Source: an uncultured Oleiphilus sp. (GTDB lineage Bacteria; Pseudomonadota; Gammaproteobacteria; Pseudomonadales; Oleiphilaceae). From it: 61,712 nucleotides of DNA. The translations under genes and the position numbers were made by a program. Location of the stretch: contig CAJWBJ010000007.1 of NCBI GenBank assembly GCA_913020495.1, positions 1 to 61,712 of the forward strand, given 5' to 3'. The notes beneath the pieces are model-generated. The model was not told where the DNA came from. It saw only the letters and a list, made by a program, of their open reading frames with translations, and searched no databases. Shown in pieces: positions 1 through 8,884 of this stretch (position 1 is the stretch's first letter; every line of letters begins with the position of its first letter).

Positions 1-48
1 TTGTGTCCCATAAGTATTCTCTTGGTTAATAATTTAAAAATGTATGTG

Positions 49-1314
49 CTAATCGTGTTCTAAAAAATTATACATGGCGGCTTGCTGAACCCGCTGGTTA
101 AAGCGATCTGTTTTAAGTGCCAGAAACATGACTATCATGCAGGCAGCTAAAACACCGTACAGCACCATAAAGCAAGCACTGTATATGCCAATAAAATCAA
201 CAGCCAGGCCAAAAGCGATCGGTAATGTACAACCGCCTAGTGCTCCTATTGCCGCAACAAGCCCGCCTACGAGGCCCATTTGTTGTGGGTAGTATTCATG
301 AATCATTTTATAAACACTGGCTCGACCAAAACCTTGCGCAATCCCGATAATAAAAATAAGCGCTGTAAAAATCCATACATTAACTTCAATGGCTAGTTCA
401 ACATCTTGCTTGACGCCGTGGATGGTCATTGTTGTTGGTGGGTAGCAAAGGAAAAACAAGCATACCAGGCAGGTCCAGAAAACAGTCCAGTTGACGGTAC
501 GTCCACCATAGCGATCAGCGAACCAGCCGCCAAGGGCTCTAACCATACTAGAAGTAGCGACAAAAAATAGAGTGAAAGCCATCGCTTGAGTATCGCTCAG
601 GTTATAAGCGGCAGAGTAATAATGTGGGAGCCAGAGAATCAACGCTAAAAAACTACCAAAAACAAAATAATAATAAAGCCCGAAACGCCAGACCTGAAGA
701 CTGGTTAGTGCATCGCTGAGGGTTAGTGTCGTTTGAATTTTTGCTGGGATATAAGGTCGAGTTGGAGCAAAGATCCAGAATAAAAAAGCAATCGCGAGCA
801 GACCTGCACCATAAAATGGTCCCACACTATCCCAGCCCCATTGACTGACAATAACAGGTGTGAGTACCAGTGTGATGGCTGCGCCGGTATTGCCGGCGCC
901 AAAGATGCCCATCGCTGTGCCTTGACGTTTGCTTTCGAACCAGTCCGAGACATAGCGAATGCCAATGGTAAATGAAGTCCCGCTAAGGCCAATCCATAGG
1001 CCGATCCATATATAGCCTTCTAATGTCTCAATATAAGGCAAGAAAAATAATGGTGGCGCACTCAAAATCATTTGGATTAAGAATATGTTCTTAGGGTTAT
1101 ATTTTTCAACCAATAAACCCGCTGGAATTCTGCCCAAAGCCCCCGTTAAAACTGGTGCTGAAAAAAATAAACCTAGTTGTGTGGCGCTCAAATTTAGTTT
1201 GTCTTGCAGCTCAAGGCCTAAAACTGCATATAAAGTCCATACCGAAAAATTAGCAGCAAATGCTAAGGTGGCAATGGTTAATGCGCGAAAGGTTCCTGGG
1301 ATTTCAAAGGTCAT
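49..1314 (-). CDS. NarK-family nitrate/nitrite transporter (NarK1-like)
   Basis: A 421-residue major facilitator protein with about 12 hydrophobic segments, a normal length for the nitrate/nitrite porter (NNP) family. It should move nitrate or nitrite across the inner membrane. Family marks seen: a conserved Arg in TIGIRYVSDWF, the first nitrate-signature glycine run in GIFGAGNTGAA, an Arg before a GGWFADRYGG loop, and a second glycine-rich signature (GLVGGLVAAIGALGG) near residue 350. The N-terminus resembles type 1 NarK proteins, which are usually described as proton/nitrate symporters. The ATG at 1314 has only a weak ribosome site. It is divergent from a second NNP transporter at 1606; the 291 bp between them carry an FNR-type box. 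No nitrate reductase gene is in view, so assimilatory or respiratory use cannot be decided here. Confidence 0.85.
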   Translation of the reverse strand: MTFEIPGTFRALTIATLAFAANFSVWTLYAVLGLELQDKLNLSATQLGLFFSAPVLTGALGRIPAGLLVEKYNPKNIFLIQMILSAPPLFFLPYIETLEGYIWIGLWIGLSGTSFTIGIRYVSDWFESKRQGTAMGIFGAGNTGAAITLVLTPVIVSQWGWDSVGPFYGAGLLAIAFLFWIFAPTRPYIPAKIQTTLTLSDALTSLQVWRFGLYYYFVFGSFLALILWLPHYYSAAYNLSDTQAMAFTLFFVATSSMVRALGGWFADRYGGRTVNWTVFWTCLVCLFFLCYPPTTMTIHGVKQDVELAIEVNVWIFTALIFIIGIAQGFGRASVYKMIHEYYPQQMGLVGGLVAAIGALGGCTLPIAFGLAVDFIGIYSACFMVLYGVLAACMIVMFLALKTDRFNQRVQQAAMYNFLEHD

Positions 1315-1421
1315 AATATGAACTCAAAATAAGCACTAAGTATGTAAGGTCGCTATATTAAACTAAAAAATATTGAGAACTGATAGGTATAACCCTTTAT
1401 ATTTATTCTCGTCGCTATAAC

Positions 1422-1437
1422 TACTTATTTAAGGGTA
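1422..1437. promoter_or_regulatory. Possible NarL/NarP-type 7-2-7 inverted heptamer site
   Basis: The bases read TACTTAT-TT-AAGGGTA. Against the E. coli NarL/NarP consensus (TACYYMT and its inverted copy, 2 bp apart) the left half fits fully and the right half has one mismatch. It lies about 148 bp upstream of the start point I infer for the transporter at 1606. No NarXL genes are in view, so the regulator is an inference. Confidence 0.4.
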
Positions 1438-1529
1438 GTTCCTGCCATTTGATCGGCTTTTGTAGCTGTTAGTCTTTGCCTCTTACTTGGTAGAGCGTAC
1501 TTAGAATACATGAAAGTGCCCTGTAAAAC

Positions 1530-1571
1530 TTGATGCAAATCAAGTGCGAAAAGTTAAAATGACAACAGAAT
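1530..1571 (+). promoter_or_regulatory. FNR/ANR box with a -10 element at class II spacing
   Basis: TTGAT-gcaa-ATCAA at 1530-1543 is a perfect match to the FNR/ANR consensus palindrome. If it is centred at -41.5, as in class II FNR promoters, the start point would be near 1578 and the -10 hexamer would occupy 1566-1571. Those bases are CAGAAT, four of six matching TATAAT, which is what such a promoter needs. The predicted transcript leads into the gene at 1606, which has a strong AGGAGG at 1595-1600. The spacing agreement is my calculation; activation by an FNR homologue is inferred. Confidence 0.75.
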
Positions 1572-1605
1572 ACATCTGTACCCGTTTTGGATTTAGGAGG
1601 GCATT

Positions 1606-3081
1606 ATGTCCAATGAGCACAAAATCAATCTTTTCGCATTAAGCGATCAGAAGATTAAGACACTGCACGTCACCTGGTTTGCATTTTTCCTGACATTTAT
1701 GGTCTGGTTTAACTTTGCACCGCTACTCGTGTTTATGAAAGAAACCTTTGATATGACTTCGCAGCAAGTCAAAGCGTTAATGATCCTGAACGTTGCGTTA
1801 ACGATTCCTGCACGAATTGTGATCGGGATGCTGGTTGATAAGTTAGGACCAAGAAAAGTATACAGTACCTTACTGGTGTTAACGGGCGTAGTGTGTGTCG
1901 CCTTCTCACTCTCCCAAACCTATGAACAACTTGCTTTAATGCGTTTCTTGATGGGCTTTGTCGGTGCAGGCTTCGTTATCGGTATCCGCATGGTGGGTGA
2001 ATGGTTTCCTCATAAATCAGTGGGTGTCGCTGAAGGTATTTATGGTGGTTGGGGGAACTTTGGTTCTGCAGCAGCAGCAATGTCACTACCTACCTTAGCA
2101 ATGATTTACGGGGGTGAAGACGGTTGGAGGTATGCCGTTGCGACGACTGGTATTATTGCAGGCCTTTACGGTATCTTTTACTACAGAGTGGCACGTAATA
2201 CTCCTAAAGGTTCAACTTACTTCAAACCAAAGAAAATCGGTGGTTTGGAAGTGACTAGCTGGAAAGATTTTTACTTCTATTTATTAATGAATATTCCGAT
2301 GTATGTTGCGTTGGCAGTATTAGCATGGAAACTATCGCCATCAGGTGTTGGGCTCTTAGGTCAGACCGCTGTTTATGTGATTTGGGCGGGTTTAGGTGCT
2401 TTGTATGTTTTCCAGACTTATTCAATCTGGAATGTAAATAAAGAAGGTTTAAGAAATGGAGTGCCTGAGTTAGACAAGTATAGCTTTAAGCAGGTAGCGA
2501 TTTTAGATTGGTCTTATTTTGTGACTTTCGGTTCAGAGCTAGCCGTTGTATCAATGCTGCCTTTATTCTTTCTGGAAACATTTGATAATTTGGATCCCGT
2601 AAAAGCGGGTCTATTGGCTTCTGGTTTTGCGTTTATGAACTTGGTTGCGCGTCCTACCGGTGGTTGGTTTTCTGATAACTTTGGTCGTCGACATGCTTTA
2701 ATGATTTTAATCGGTGGTCTGGCTGTAGGTTATTTTACATTGAGTCAGATTGATTCAGACTGGTGGATTCCTGCTGCGGTTATCGCAACTATGTGTTGTT
2801 CATTCTTTGTTCAAGCAGGCGAAGGTGCGGTATTTGCCGTCGTACCTCTTGTTAAGCGTCGTATGACTGGTCAAATCGCGGGTATGGCGGGTGCTTACGG
2901 TAACGTGGGTGCAGTAACTTATTTAACTATTTTAAGTTTTGTTGATTACAGTACTTTCTTCATGGTGATCGCAATTTCTGCAGTAGTAGTATTCTTCATT
3001 GCGATGATGATGGATGAGCCAAAAGGCCAGACTTCAGAAGTACTTCCTGATGGTACGGTTCATATGATTGATGTTGGTTAA
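1606..3081 (+). CDS. NarK-family nitrate/nitrite transporter (NarK2-like)
   Basis: A 491-residue MFS protein of the NNP family for nitrate uptake and/or nitrate-nitrite exchange. Visible marks are RMVGEWF in the second transmembrane region, a glycine-rich signature ([15 protein letters not shown]) near residue 146, [17 protein letters not shown] before the eighth helix, and a second signature ([16 protein letters not shown]) near residue 425. It has a longer central loop between the two halves (about residues 200-290) than its divergent neighbour. The start is firm: AGGAGG sits 5 bases before ATG. The upstream FNR box suggests induction at low oxygen. A hairpin plus T-run follows, and then a PP2C-kinase gene. 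In P. aeruginosa I recall a kinase gene next to nasA in the assimilatory cluster, so context alone does not fix the role. Confidence 0.88.
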   Translation: MSNEHKINLFALSDQKIKTLHVTWFAFFLTFMVWFNFAPLLVFMKETFDMTSQQVKALMILNVALTIPARIVIGMLVDKLGPRKVYSTLLVLTGVVCVAFSLSQTYEQLALMRFLMGFVGAGFVIGIRMVGEWFPHKSVGVAEGIYGGWGNFGSAAAAMSLPTLAMIYGGEDGWRYAVATTGIIAGLYGIFYYRVARNTPKGSTYFKPKKIGGLEVTSWKDFYFYLLMNIPMYVALAVLAWKLSPSGVGLLGQTAVYVIWAGLGALYVFQTYSIWNVNKEGLRNGVPELDKYSFKQVAILDWSYFVTFGSELAVVSMLPLFFLETFDNLDPVKAGLLASGFAFMNLVARPTGGWFSDNFGRRHALMILIGGLAVGYFTLSQIDSDWWIPAAVIATMCCSFFVQAGEGAVFAVVPLVKRRMTGQIAGMAGAYGNVGAVTYLTILSFVDYSTFFMVIAISAVVVFFIAMMMDEPKGQTSEVLPDGTVHMIDVG

Positions 3082-3117
3082 TCTTTTTTGAACAGTTTAT
3101 AAACTAGAACAAGGCTT

Positions 3118-3151
3118 CACGGTGCAGTAAACTGCCTGTGGGGTCTTTTTT
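3118..3151 (+). terminator. Rho-independent terminator after the nitrate transporter
   Basis: CACGG(T)GCAG pairs with CTGCCTGTG across a TAAA loop, with one bulged T and one wobble pair, and GGGTCTTTTTT follows. It lies 37 bases after the transporter stop codon and before the PP2C-kinase start, so the kinase may be read separately or by partial read-through. Confidence 0.6.
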
Positions 3152-3195
3152 CGTTTCAGTGCCCAAAAAATAAGTTTAATAATCTGGAATCTAAT

Positions 3196-4923
3196 ATGAG
3201 CCAAAACCTTCAAATTGAAGCAGCGTTTATCTCAACCGCGGGCATTAAGCCTGTTAACGAAGATGCCGCAGGTGTTAGAGTTCCCGAAGATGAATATTTA
3301 AGTGTCAATAAAGGCGTTGTTTTAGTCGTTGCCGATGGCGTTTCGTCTGCCGAAGCTGGGCGTGAGGCAAGCCATACGGCGGTTGAACGCTTTATCGAAG
3401 AGTACTTTCAAACCCCTGACACTTGGTCTGTAAGCAAATGTGGTGAACAAGTACTTTCCACTGTAAACCTACGCTTATTTCGCAAAAGCCATGAGTTCGC
3501 TTCAGAAACTAAAGGTTATCTCTCCACATTTAGTGCTGTAGTGATTAAAGGCCAAACGGCTCATTTTTTTCATGTCGGTGATAGCCGAATATTTTTATTA
3601 CGAGCGGATGAGCTTGTTCAATGTACTACCGATCATGTTGCATCATTAGGTGATAATAAGACGTTTCTTACTCGCGCAATCGGTATGGATAACCGTTTAC
3701 ATATTGACTACGGACGCATTCCTTTAGAAGAAGGGGATCGCTTGTTGTTATGTAGTGACGGTGTTCATGACTTTATGTCAAAAGAAACATTAATCAGTGA
3801 ACTAGGCAAAGATCGACCTGTGAAAGAGATTTCTGAGGCATTATTAGAAAAAGCTTTAGCAGGGGAGTCTGATGATAATTTGAGTGCAGTCGTCGCAAGA
3901 ATTGAGAAACTTCCAAGAGAAAATATAGATGACTACAGCGCTAAATTAACCCGTCTTCCTTTTCCTCCTTCTCTATTGCCAGGGATGAAGCTTGATGGTT
4001 ATAAAGTGGTTAAAGAGTTGTTCGCCTCTAGTCGAAGCCAGTTATATCTTGTAGAAGATGAAGTTTCAGGTCAGCAACTTGCAATGAAAACACCTTCAGC
4101 CAACTTTGATGAAGATACTGCTTATATCGATCGGTTTATTCAGGAAGAATGGATTGGCATACGAATTCAAAGTCCCAATGTTGTTCGTATAATTCCGCAA
4201 GATAGAACTCGTAGCTGTTTGTACTATTTGATGGAGTATGTTGATGGCGAAGGATTGGACAAATGGCTTGAAAAAAATCAGCCACCAAGCCCGAAAAGAG
4301 CCATTAGCATTGTTAAGCAGGTGGCAAATGGGCTGGAAGAATTTCATACCAATGAAGCGATTCATCAGGATCTAAAACCCGGGAATATTATTGTGACCAA
4401 GGATGACAGAGCGCTGGTTCTAGACTTTGGTTCAGTGTTTGTCGCCGGTCTGTCCGAGCGAGTGAACCCTATTACACCCGAAGGTGTATTGGGCACGGCA
4501 GGGTATTCAGACCCGTTATATCTTCAAGGGCATAACCCTGGTATTCAAGGCGATGTCTACTCGCTAGGCACAATTACCTATGAGATGTTTACGGGGCAGT
4601 TACCTTATGGCGAAAAAATAGAAGAGTGCCGTAGCGCCTTTGATTATGATCAACTTCGATATACGTCAGCGAATACCTTCAATCCAGTGGTTCCAGAATG
4701 GTTTGATGGCGCACTAAAGAAAGCAACCACATTTGACCTTGAAGAGCGTTATCGTACGATTGATGACTTTATGAAAGATCTGCTTCAGCCAAACCCTGAA
4801 TTTTTAAAAACCGATCCTGTCGTACAACAAAGCGCCAGTACGTTAATGTTCTGGAAATTACTTTCAGGTTTTTGGTTCGTCACATTTTTTTTATTGGTTT
4901 ATTTATTTAGTCAAAATAGCTAA
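3196..4923 (+). CDS. PP2C phosphatase-Ser/Thr kinase fusion, tail-anchored
   Basis: A single 575-residue protein carrying opposing activities. Residues about 5-236 form a PP2C phosphatase: NEDAAG near 21, VADGVS near 45, HVGDSR at 126-131, CSDGVHDFM near 186, and a closing DDNLSAVV near 226. Residues about 265-530 form a protein kinase: AMKTP lysine at 298, catalytic loop HQDLKPGN from 390, DFG at 410-412, and GTAGYSDP near 433. The usual HRD Arg is Gln here, so it is a non-RD kinase. Residues 551-571 form one hydrophobic helix, so the enzyme is probably anchored in the inner membrane by its tail, facing the cytoplasm. A homologous kinase beside nitrate transporter genes is known in Pseudomonas, so it may control the upstream transporter or nitrate assimilation; the substrate is unknown. 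Confidence 0.88.
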   Translation: MSQNLQIEAAFISTAGIKPVNEDAAGVRVPEDEYLSVNKGVVLVVADGVSSAEAGREASHTAVERFIEEYFQTPDTWSVSKCGEQVLSTVNLRLFRKSHEFASETKGYLSTFSAVVIKGQTAHFFHVGDSRIFLLRADELVQCTTDHVASLGDNKTFLTRAIGMDNRLHIDYGRIPLEEGDRLLLCSDGVHDFMSKETLISELGKDRPVKEISEALLEKALAGESDDNLSAVVARIEKLPRENIDDYSAKLTRLPFPPSLLPGMKLDGYKVVKELFASSRSQLYLVEDEVSGQQLAMKTPSANFDEDTAYIDRFIQEEWIGIRIQSPNVVRIIPQDRTRSCLYYLMEYVDGEGLDKWLEKNQPPSPKRAISIVKQVANGLEEFHTNEAIHQDLKPGNIIVTKDDRALVLDFGSVFVAGLSERVNPITPEGVLGTAGYSDPLYLQGHNPGIQGDVYSLGTITYEMFTGQLPYGEKIEECRSAFDYDQLRYTSANTFNPVVPEWFDGALKKATTFDLEERYRTIDDFMKDLLQPNPEFLKTDPVVQQSASTLMFWKLLSGFWFVTFFLLVYLFSQNS

Positions 4924-4979
4924 TTGGCGTACTTTAAACAGCAAGCTATAGTTTTATAAGTCTAATAATAATTTTTGAT

Positions 4980-5945
4980 GTGCGTTTCATGAATATGACA
5001 AAAAGATCCCTCTGGTACAGCTATCTGAACGAACCCTCGACTGATAATACATGGTCGATGTTTGTGACTATATTCCTATTTTTAGCAATACTTCTGAATA
5101 TTCTAGAGGTCGTTTTTGGTTCAGTTGCCGAGTTTGCTGTTCATATGGATAGTTGGGTTTTGCTTGCGAACTATACCTTTGTGACTATTTTTTCTCTCGA
5201 GTACGCGGCTCGTCTATGGGTTGCAGCCGATTCACCACATGAACAATTAATAAGTGAGTGGGGAAAAAGGTGGTTATATATACGGTCCCCGATGGGGTTA
5301 ATAGACTTGTTTTCATTCTTACCCTTAGTGCTGTGGGTAATTCTGCCTAATGAGTCTCTGGGTGATTTTCGTATTCTTAAGTTAATTGCGACGGTGCGAA
5401 TTCTCAAATTAACGCGTTATTCTGCGTCACTATTAATGCTTGCGCGTGTCTATAGGGAAAACAGAAATACCCTTCTTGCTGCCGGGTTGGTCATGATGAT
5501 TTTAATGTTCATTGCTGCAACCGGTATTTTCATCTTTGAGCGTGCCGCTCAACCCATTGCTTTTGGAAGTATTCCTGCCTGCATGTGGTGGGCATTCGTT
5601 ACACTAACGACGGTGGGATATGGTGATATAACGCCGATAACTGTTGGAGGAAAAGTTTTTGGCGCTGTTGTTATGGTTTGTGGTGTTGGAATTGCCGCTA
5701 TGCCAGCTGGTATTTTTGCTTCATCTTTTGTTCAGCTAGTTAGAGAGCAAGAGCATGAACGCCGGAGGAAGCGCAGAATGCGTGCAGGAAAAATTGTTGT
5801 TGAAGGTGGAGATAACGATAGTGTTGAAAGTTTGCACAACTTGGATATGAGTCAGTCAGAACAAAGAGAGGTTGCTTATCTTGTTGCGGAATACAGTTTG
5901 TCACTTAAGCAGGCCGTAGGTGTCGTAATGCATTACAGGCGTTGA
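4980..5945 (+). CDS. Voltage-gated-type potassium channel (6TM)
   Basis: A 321-residue inner-membrane channel subunit with a six-helix voltage-gated architecture. The selectivity filter TTVGYGD lies at residues 210-216. A positively charged S4-like helix carries R131, K134, R140, K143 and R146 at roughly three-residue spacing. After S6 (about 226-252) comes a very basic stretch, ERRRKRRMR, and a cytoplasmic tail of about 60 residues. It probably works as a tetramer conducting K+. No regulatory RCK domain is seen. The longest reading uses GTG; ATG codons at 4989 and 4995 are equally possible because no clear ribosome site precedes any of them. It follows the kinase gene by 56 bases on the same strand, so they may share a transcript. 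Confidence 0.85.
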   Translation: MRFMNMTKRSLWYSYLNEPSTDNTWSMFVTIFLFLAILLNILEVVFGSVAEFAVHMDSWVLLANYTFVTIFSLEYAARLWVAADSPHEQLISEWGKRWLYIRSPMGLIDLFSFLPLVLWVILPNESLGDFRILKLIATVRILKLTRYSASLLMLARVYRENRNTLLAAGLVMMILMFIAATGIFIFERAAQPIAFGSIPACMWWAFVTLTTVGYGDITPITVGGKVFGAVVMVCGVGIAAMPAGIFASSFVQLVREQEHERRRKRRMRAGKIVVEGGDNDSVESLHNLDMSQSEQREVAYLVAEYSLSLKQAVGVVMHYRR

Positions 5946-6052
5946 TTAGTTCTCATTTTGATTTACTTAAGCAATCGTTAAAACTAACGCAATGAAATGG
6001 TCGTAATTGAGTGGGGAACATAATATATATGTGTTTCTAACTAATGTGTTGC

Positions 6053-6844
6053 TTATGATAAAAGCAAGGCATCATCGTCAAGCTCAGAATGATTCTTGTG
6101 GAATAATTCAATCAAATCCTGAGTGCCCATTTTGCTTCTGGCTTCACCTTCTACATCAAATGCTAGCTTGCCTTGGTGGAGCATAATGGTTCTGTCACCG
6201 ACGGATAAAGCCTGTTTCATACTATGTGTGACCATTAAAGCGGTAAGTTTCTCACTGCGGATGATTTCGTCTGTTAACTCCAGAATGAACTTGGCTGTTT
6301 TTGGATCTAGTGCTGCAGTGTGCTCATCCAACAATAAAAGCTTCATTGGCTGAAGCGAAGCCATCAACAAACTTACAGCTTGTCGTTGTCCGCCAGATAA
6401 CAACCCAATCTTATCGGTAAGCCTGTTTTCCAGACCAAGCTGCAATGTGCGTAATTTCGCAATGAACCTTGAACGAAATGCTTTTTTAGCCGCGCGGGAT
6501 AGTGTGCGCGTTTTGGTTCTTGCTTGTGCGAGAGCAAGGTTTTCTTCAATGCTCAGGCTTTCACATGTACCTGTGAGGGGGTCTTGAAAGACGCGTGCAA
6601 CCTGAGAGGCTCTTTGATGAACTGGCCAGTGTGTTATTTCCTGTTCGCCTAGATATACTTGGCCTTTCTGGACGCTGACTTCGCCTGATACTACATTCAG
6701 AAGCGTGGATTTTCCTGCACCATTGCTACCAATAACCGTTACAAACTGACCTTCTGGAATGGCTAGGCTGAGCCCTCTTAAAACCGGGTTTTCAAGTGGC
6801 GTGCCTTCATTGAAGGTAACGTTTAAGTTTTCAACACGAATCAT
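6053..6844 (-). CDS. ABC importer ATP-binding protein (COG1101-like)
   Basis: A 263-residue ATPase that would power the importer encoded by the two genes before it. Motifs visible are Walker A GSNGAGKST near residue 40, signature LSGGQRQAVSLLMA near 150, Walker B LLLLDEH near 172 and a switch His in VTHSMKQAL near 206. Its start codon overlaps the permease stop by 4 bases (ATGA), implying translational coupling. Genes of this triplet are often annotated as putative tryptophan/tyrosine transporters because of TrpXYZ in Gram-positive bacteria. Nothing in this sequence fixes the substrate. Confidence 0.85.
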   Translation of the reverse strand: MIRVENLNVTFNEGTPLENPVLRGLSLAIPEGQFVTVIGSNGAGKSTLLNVVSGEVSVQKGQVYLGEQEITHWPVHQRASQVARVFQDPLTGTCESLSIEENLALAQARTKTRTLSRAAKKAFRSRFIAKLRTLQLGLENRLTDKIGLLSGGQRQAVSLLMASLQPMKLLLLDEHTAALDPKTAKFILELTDEIIRSEKLTALMVTHSMKQALSVGDRTIMLHQGKLAFDVEGEARSKMGTQDLIELFHKNHSELDDDALLLS

Positions 6845-7767
6845 TCTTGGGCCTGTTTTGTTTTAGAATTTAAAACCGTGTTTAGTTTTGCTTTGGTTTT
6901 TGCTTTGAGTGTCGGCGCAACAATCGCAAGCGTGACAAGCACTGCAGTAATCAAATTCAGATCTTGTGCCTTGAGGCCAAACATTTCTCCGTTTAATGCT
7001 AACGCAATAACCATACGATAAAGCACAGAACCGAATACGCAGGCCAGAGCCCATTTTAATAAAGTGCGGGTTGATAGGAGAGCTTCTCCGCCAATAACCG
7101 ATGCAAGGCCAATGACAATTACGCCCACTCCCATTGTGACATCAGCACTACCTTGGCTTTGCGCAAATAGCGCTCCTGCCAGAGCAACTAAGGCGTTGGA
7201 AATTGCCATGCCTAAGATCACCATACGTGAGGTATTAACGCCGTTGGCTCGTGCCATTCGAGGGTTGGCGCCTGTAGCACGCATTGCTAGGCCGATTTCA
7301 CTTTGTAAGAACCAAATGACCAGTGCCAGTATAAATGCCGTAAACAAACCAAAAGCAATGGGGTAGGCAATATAATAAGGAACGGCCGAGATGTTATCTA
7401 AAGGACTCAATAATGTATCAACACCAAGTAGTGCTTTATTGGGGCCATCCATAATACGTAGATTAATGGAATACAGTGCAATCATCGTTAATATAGAAGC
7501 CAGCAGATGCAGTATTTTTAGTTTTACATTTAACCAAGCGGTGACTGAACCAGCAGCTGCGCCAGCTAAGCAAGCGCATATTGTCGCAGTGAAAGGGTTA
7601 AAACCAGCGACAATCATGCTCGCAGCGACAGCGGCTCCTAAGGGGAACGAGCCATCGACGGTGAGATCCGGGAAGTCCAGAATTCTAAAAGAGATAAAAA
7701 CGGCTAAAGCGACTAAGGCAAAAATGAAACCTGTCTCTAGAGCGCCAAAAAAAGCAAAACTATTCAT
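6841..7767 (-). CDS. ABC importer permease (COG4120-like)
   Basis: A 308-residue integral membrane protein with 8-10 hydrophobic segments, of the BPD_transp_2 family that includes ribose and branched-chain amino acid permeases. The N-terminal part (FRILDFPDLTVDGSFPLGAA) and the cytoplasmic loop MRATGANPRMARANG, which should contact the ATPase, are characteristic. It starts 3 bases after the binding-protein stop and overlaps the ATPase gene, so the three genes form one operon transcribed leftward. It should form a homodimeric pore for the substrate delivered by the 7771-8742 protein. Confidence 0.82.
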   Translation of the reverse strand: MNSFAFFGALETGFIFALVALAVFISFRILDFPDLTVDGSFPLGAAVAASMIVAGFNPFTATICACLAGAAAGSVTAWLNVKLKILHLLASILTMIALYSINLRIMDGPNKALLGVDTLLSPLDNISAVPYYIAYPIAFGLFTAFILALVIWFLQSEIGLAMRATGANPRMARANGVNTSRMVILGMAISNALVALAGALFAQSQGSADVTMGVGVIVIGLASVIGGEALLSTRTLLKWALACVFGSVLYRMVIALALNGEMFGLKAQDLNLITAVLVTLAIVAPTLKAKTKAKLNTVLNSKTKQAQE

Positions 7768-7770
7768 TGG

Positions 7771-8742
7771 TTATTCGATAACTTCTTTAGCTCGTGAAAT
7801 AATATCTGCATTGAGTGTTAGGCCCATTCGTAAGGCTGCTTTTGGGTTGACAAATAATTCTGTTTTCTCAATACCCTGAACTGGAATATCTTTAGGTGAC
7901 TTGCCGTTTAAGATTGTTTTTACAACGACACCTGTTTGGCGGCCTACTTCATAGTAGTTGAAGCCTAGTGCGGCGACTGCGCCACGTTTAACGCTATCAG
8001 TATCGCCTGCAAAAACCGGTATTTTGGCTTTTTCAGAAATTTTGATGATGCCTTCCATTGCAGAAATTACCGTGTTATCAGTCGGTAGATAAATGACATC
8101 TACTTTACCTAGAAGCGAGCGTGCAGCCGTCTGAACATCTGCAGATTTGGGTGACACCGCTTCAATGATTTTTAGGCCGTGAGTGGGGCCGTATTGTTTA
8201 ACAAGTTTGATTAAAGAAACTGAATTTGCTTCGCCGGGGTTATAAATAACGCCTAGTGATTTTGCTTCAGGCATGACTTCTTTAATGAATGCCAGATGTA
8301 AATCAATGGGGGTAAGATCTGAAACGCCGGTAACATTTTTGCTTGGCTGATCCCAAGCTTTAACCAGTTTAGCGCCGACCGGATCTGTTACCGCGCTGAA
8401 TACGATGTTTGAGTTTCTTGCTGAAGCGACGGCTGCTTGAGCCGAAGGCGTTGCAATAGCAACAATAACATCTGGATTATCGCCAGCAAACTTCTTGGCT
8501 ATTTGACTTGCCGTTGCCGTTGCACCTTGTGCGCTCTGGTAATCCCATTTCAGATTTTCACCTTCATTCCAGCCAGCTTCGGAAAGTACATCTTTAACGC
8601 CCTTCCGTACGGCATCTAATGCAGGGTGTTCAACAATCTGGGTAATTGCGACATATTTTTGGGCTGGTGCTGCATGAACTGTTGCTCCAGCAGAGAAGAT
8701 GGTAAGTAAGAAAAGTGCAAAAGTACTGAAGCGAATTGACAT
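7771..8742 (-). CDS. ABC importer substrate-binding protein (COG2984, PF04392-like)
   Basis: A 323-residue periplasmic binding protein. A Sec signal peptide is clear: hydrophobic core FALFLLTIFSAGA followed by VHAAPA with cleavage after about residue 24. The mature part has the two-lobe layout of the family: a start like KYVAITQIVEHPALDAVRKG, the NPDVIVAIATPSAQA segment near 85-105, and GVIYNPGEANS near 165. Some relatives (TrpX) bind tryptophan; others are unassigned. It is first in a three-gene operon. The 142 bp upstream separate it from a divergent histidine kinase and show no motif I can name. Confidence 0.83.
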   Translation of the reverse strand: MSIRFSTFALFLLTIFSAGATVHAAPAQKYVAITQIVEHPALDAVRKGVKDVLSEAGWNEGENLKWDYQSAQGATATASQIAKKFAGDNPDVIVAIATPSAQAAVASARNSNIVFSAVTDPVGAKLVKAWDQPSKNVTGVSDLTPIDLHLAFIKEVMPEAKSLGVIYNPGEANSVSLIKLVKQYGPTHGLKIIEAVSPKSADVQTAARSLLGKVDVIYLPTDNTVISAMEGIIKISEKAKIPVFAGDTDSVKRGAVAALGFNYYEVGRQTGVVVKTILNGKSPKDIPVQGIEKTELFVNPKAALRMGLTLNADIISRAKEVIE

Positions 8743-8884
8743 GATCGTTTGTTATCCTTTATTTTCATTATTACTATGTAGGGCACCTTATTCTGCTTGG
8801 TACTTGTTGTCCAGTAATATGGTGTGGATAATGCCGTCATTTATTATAAAAAAGTACCATTGAGTTTATTATATTATCGGGTTA

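Noticed and set aside
723..992. Minus-strand frame inside the first nitrate transporter
   Set aside because: It is out of frame with a clear 421-residue transporter and encodes no recognisable protein.
5946..6052. CGTTA-AAAC-TAACG hairpin between the channel gene and the ABC operon as a terminator
   Set aside because: The stem is only five pairs and no T-run follows on either strand.
7391..7879. A 162-codon plus-strand frame across the ABC permease and binding-protein genes
   Set aside because: It is antisense to two clear genes. Its Ala/Lys/Thr-rich text is typical of a shadow frame.
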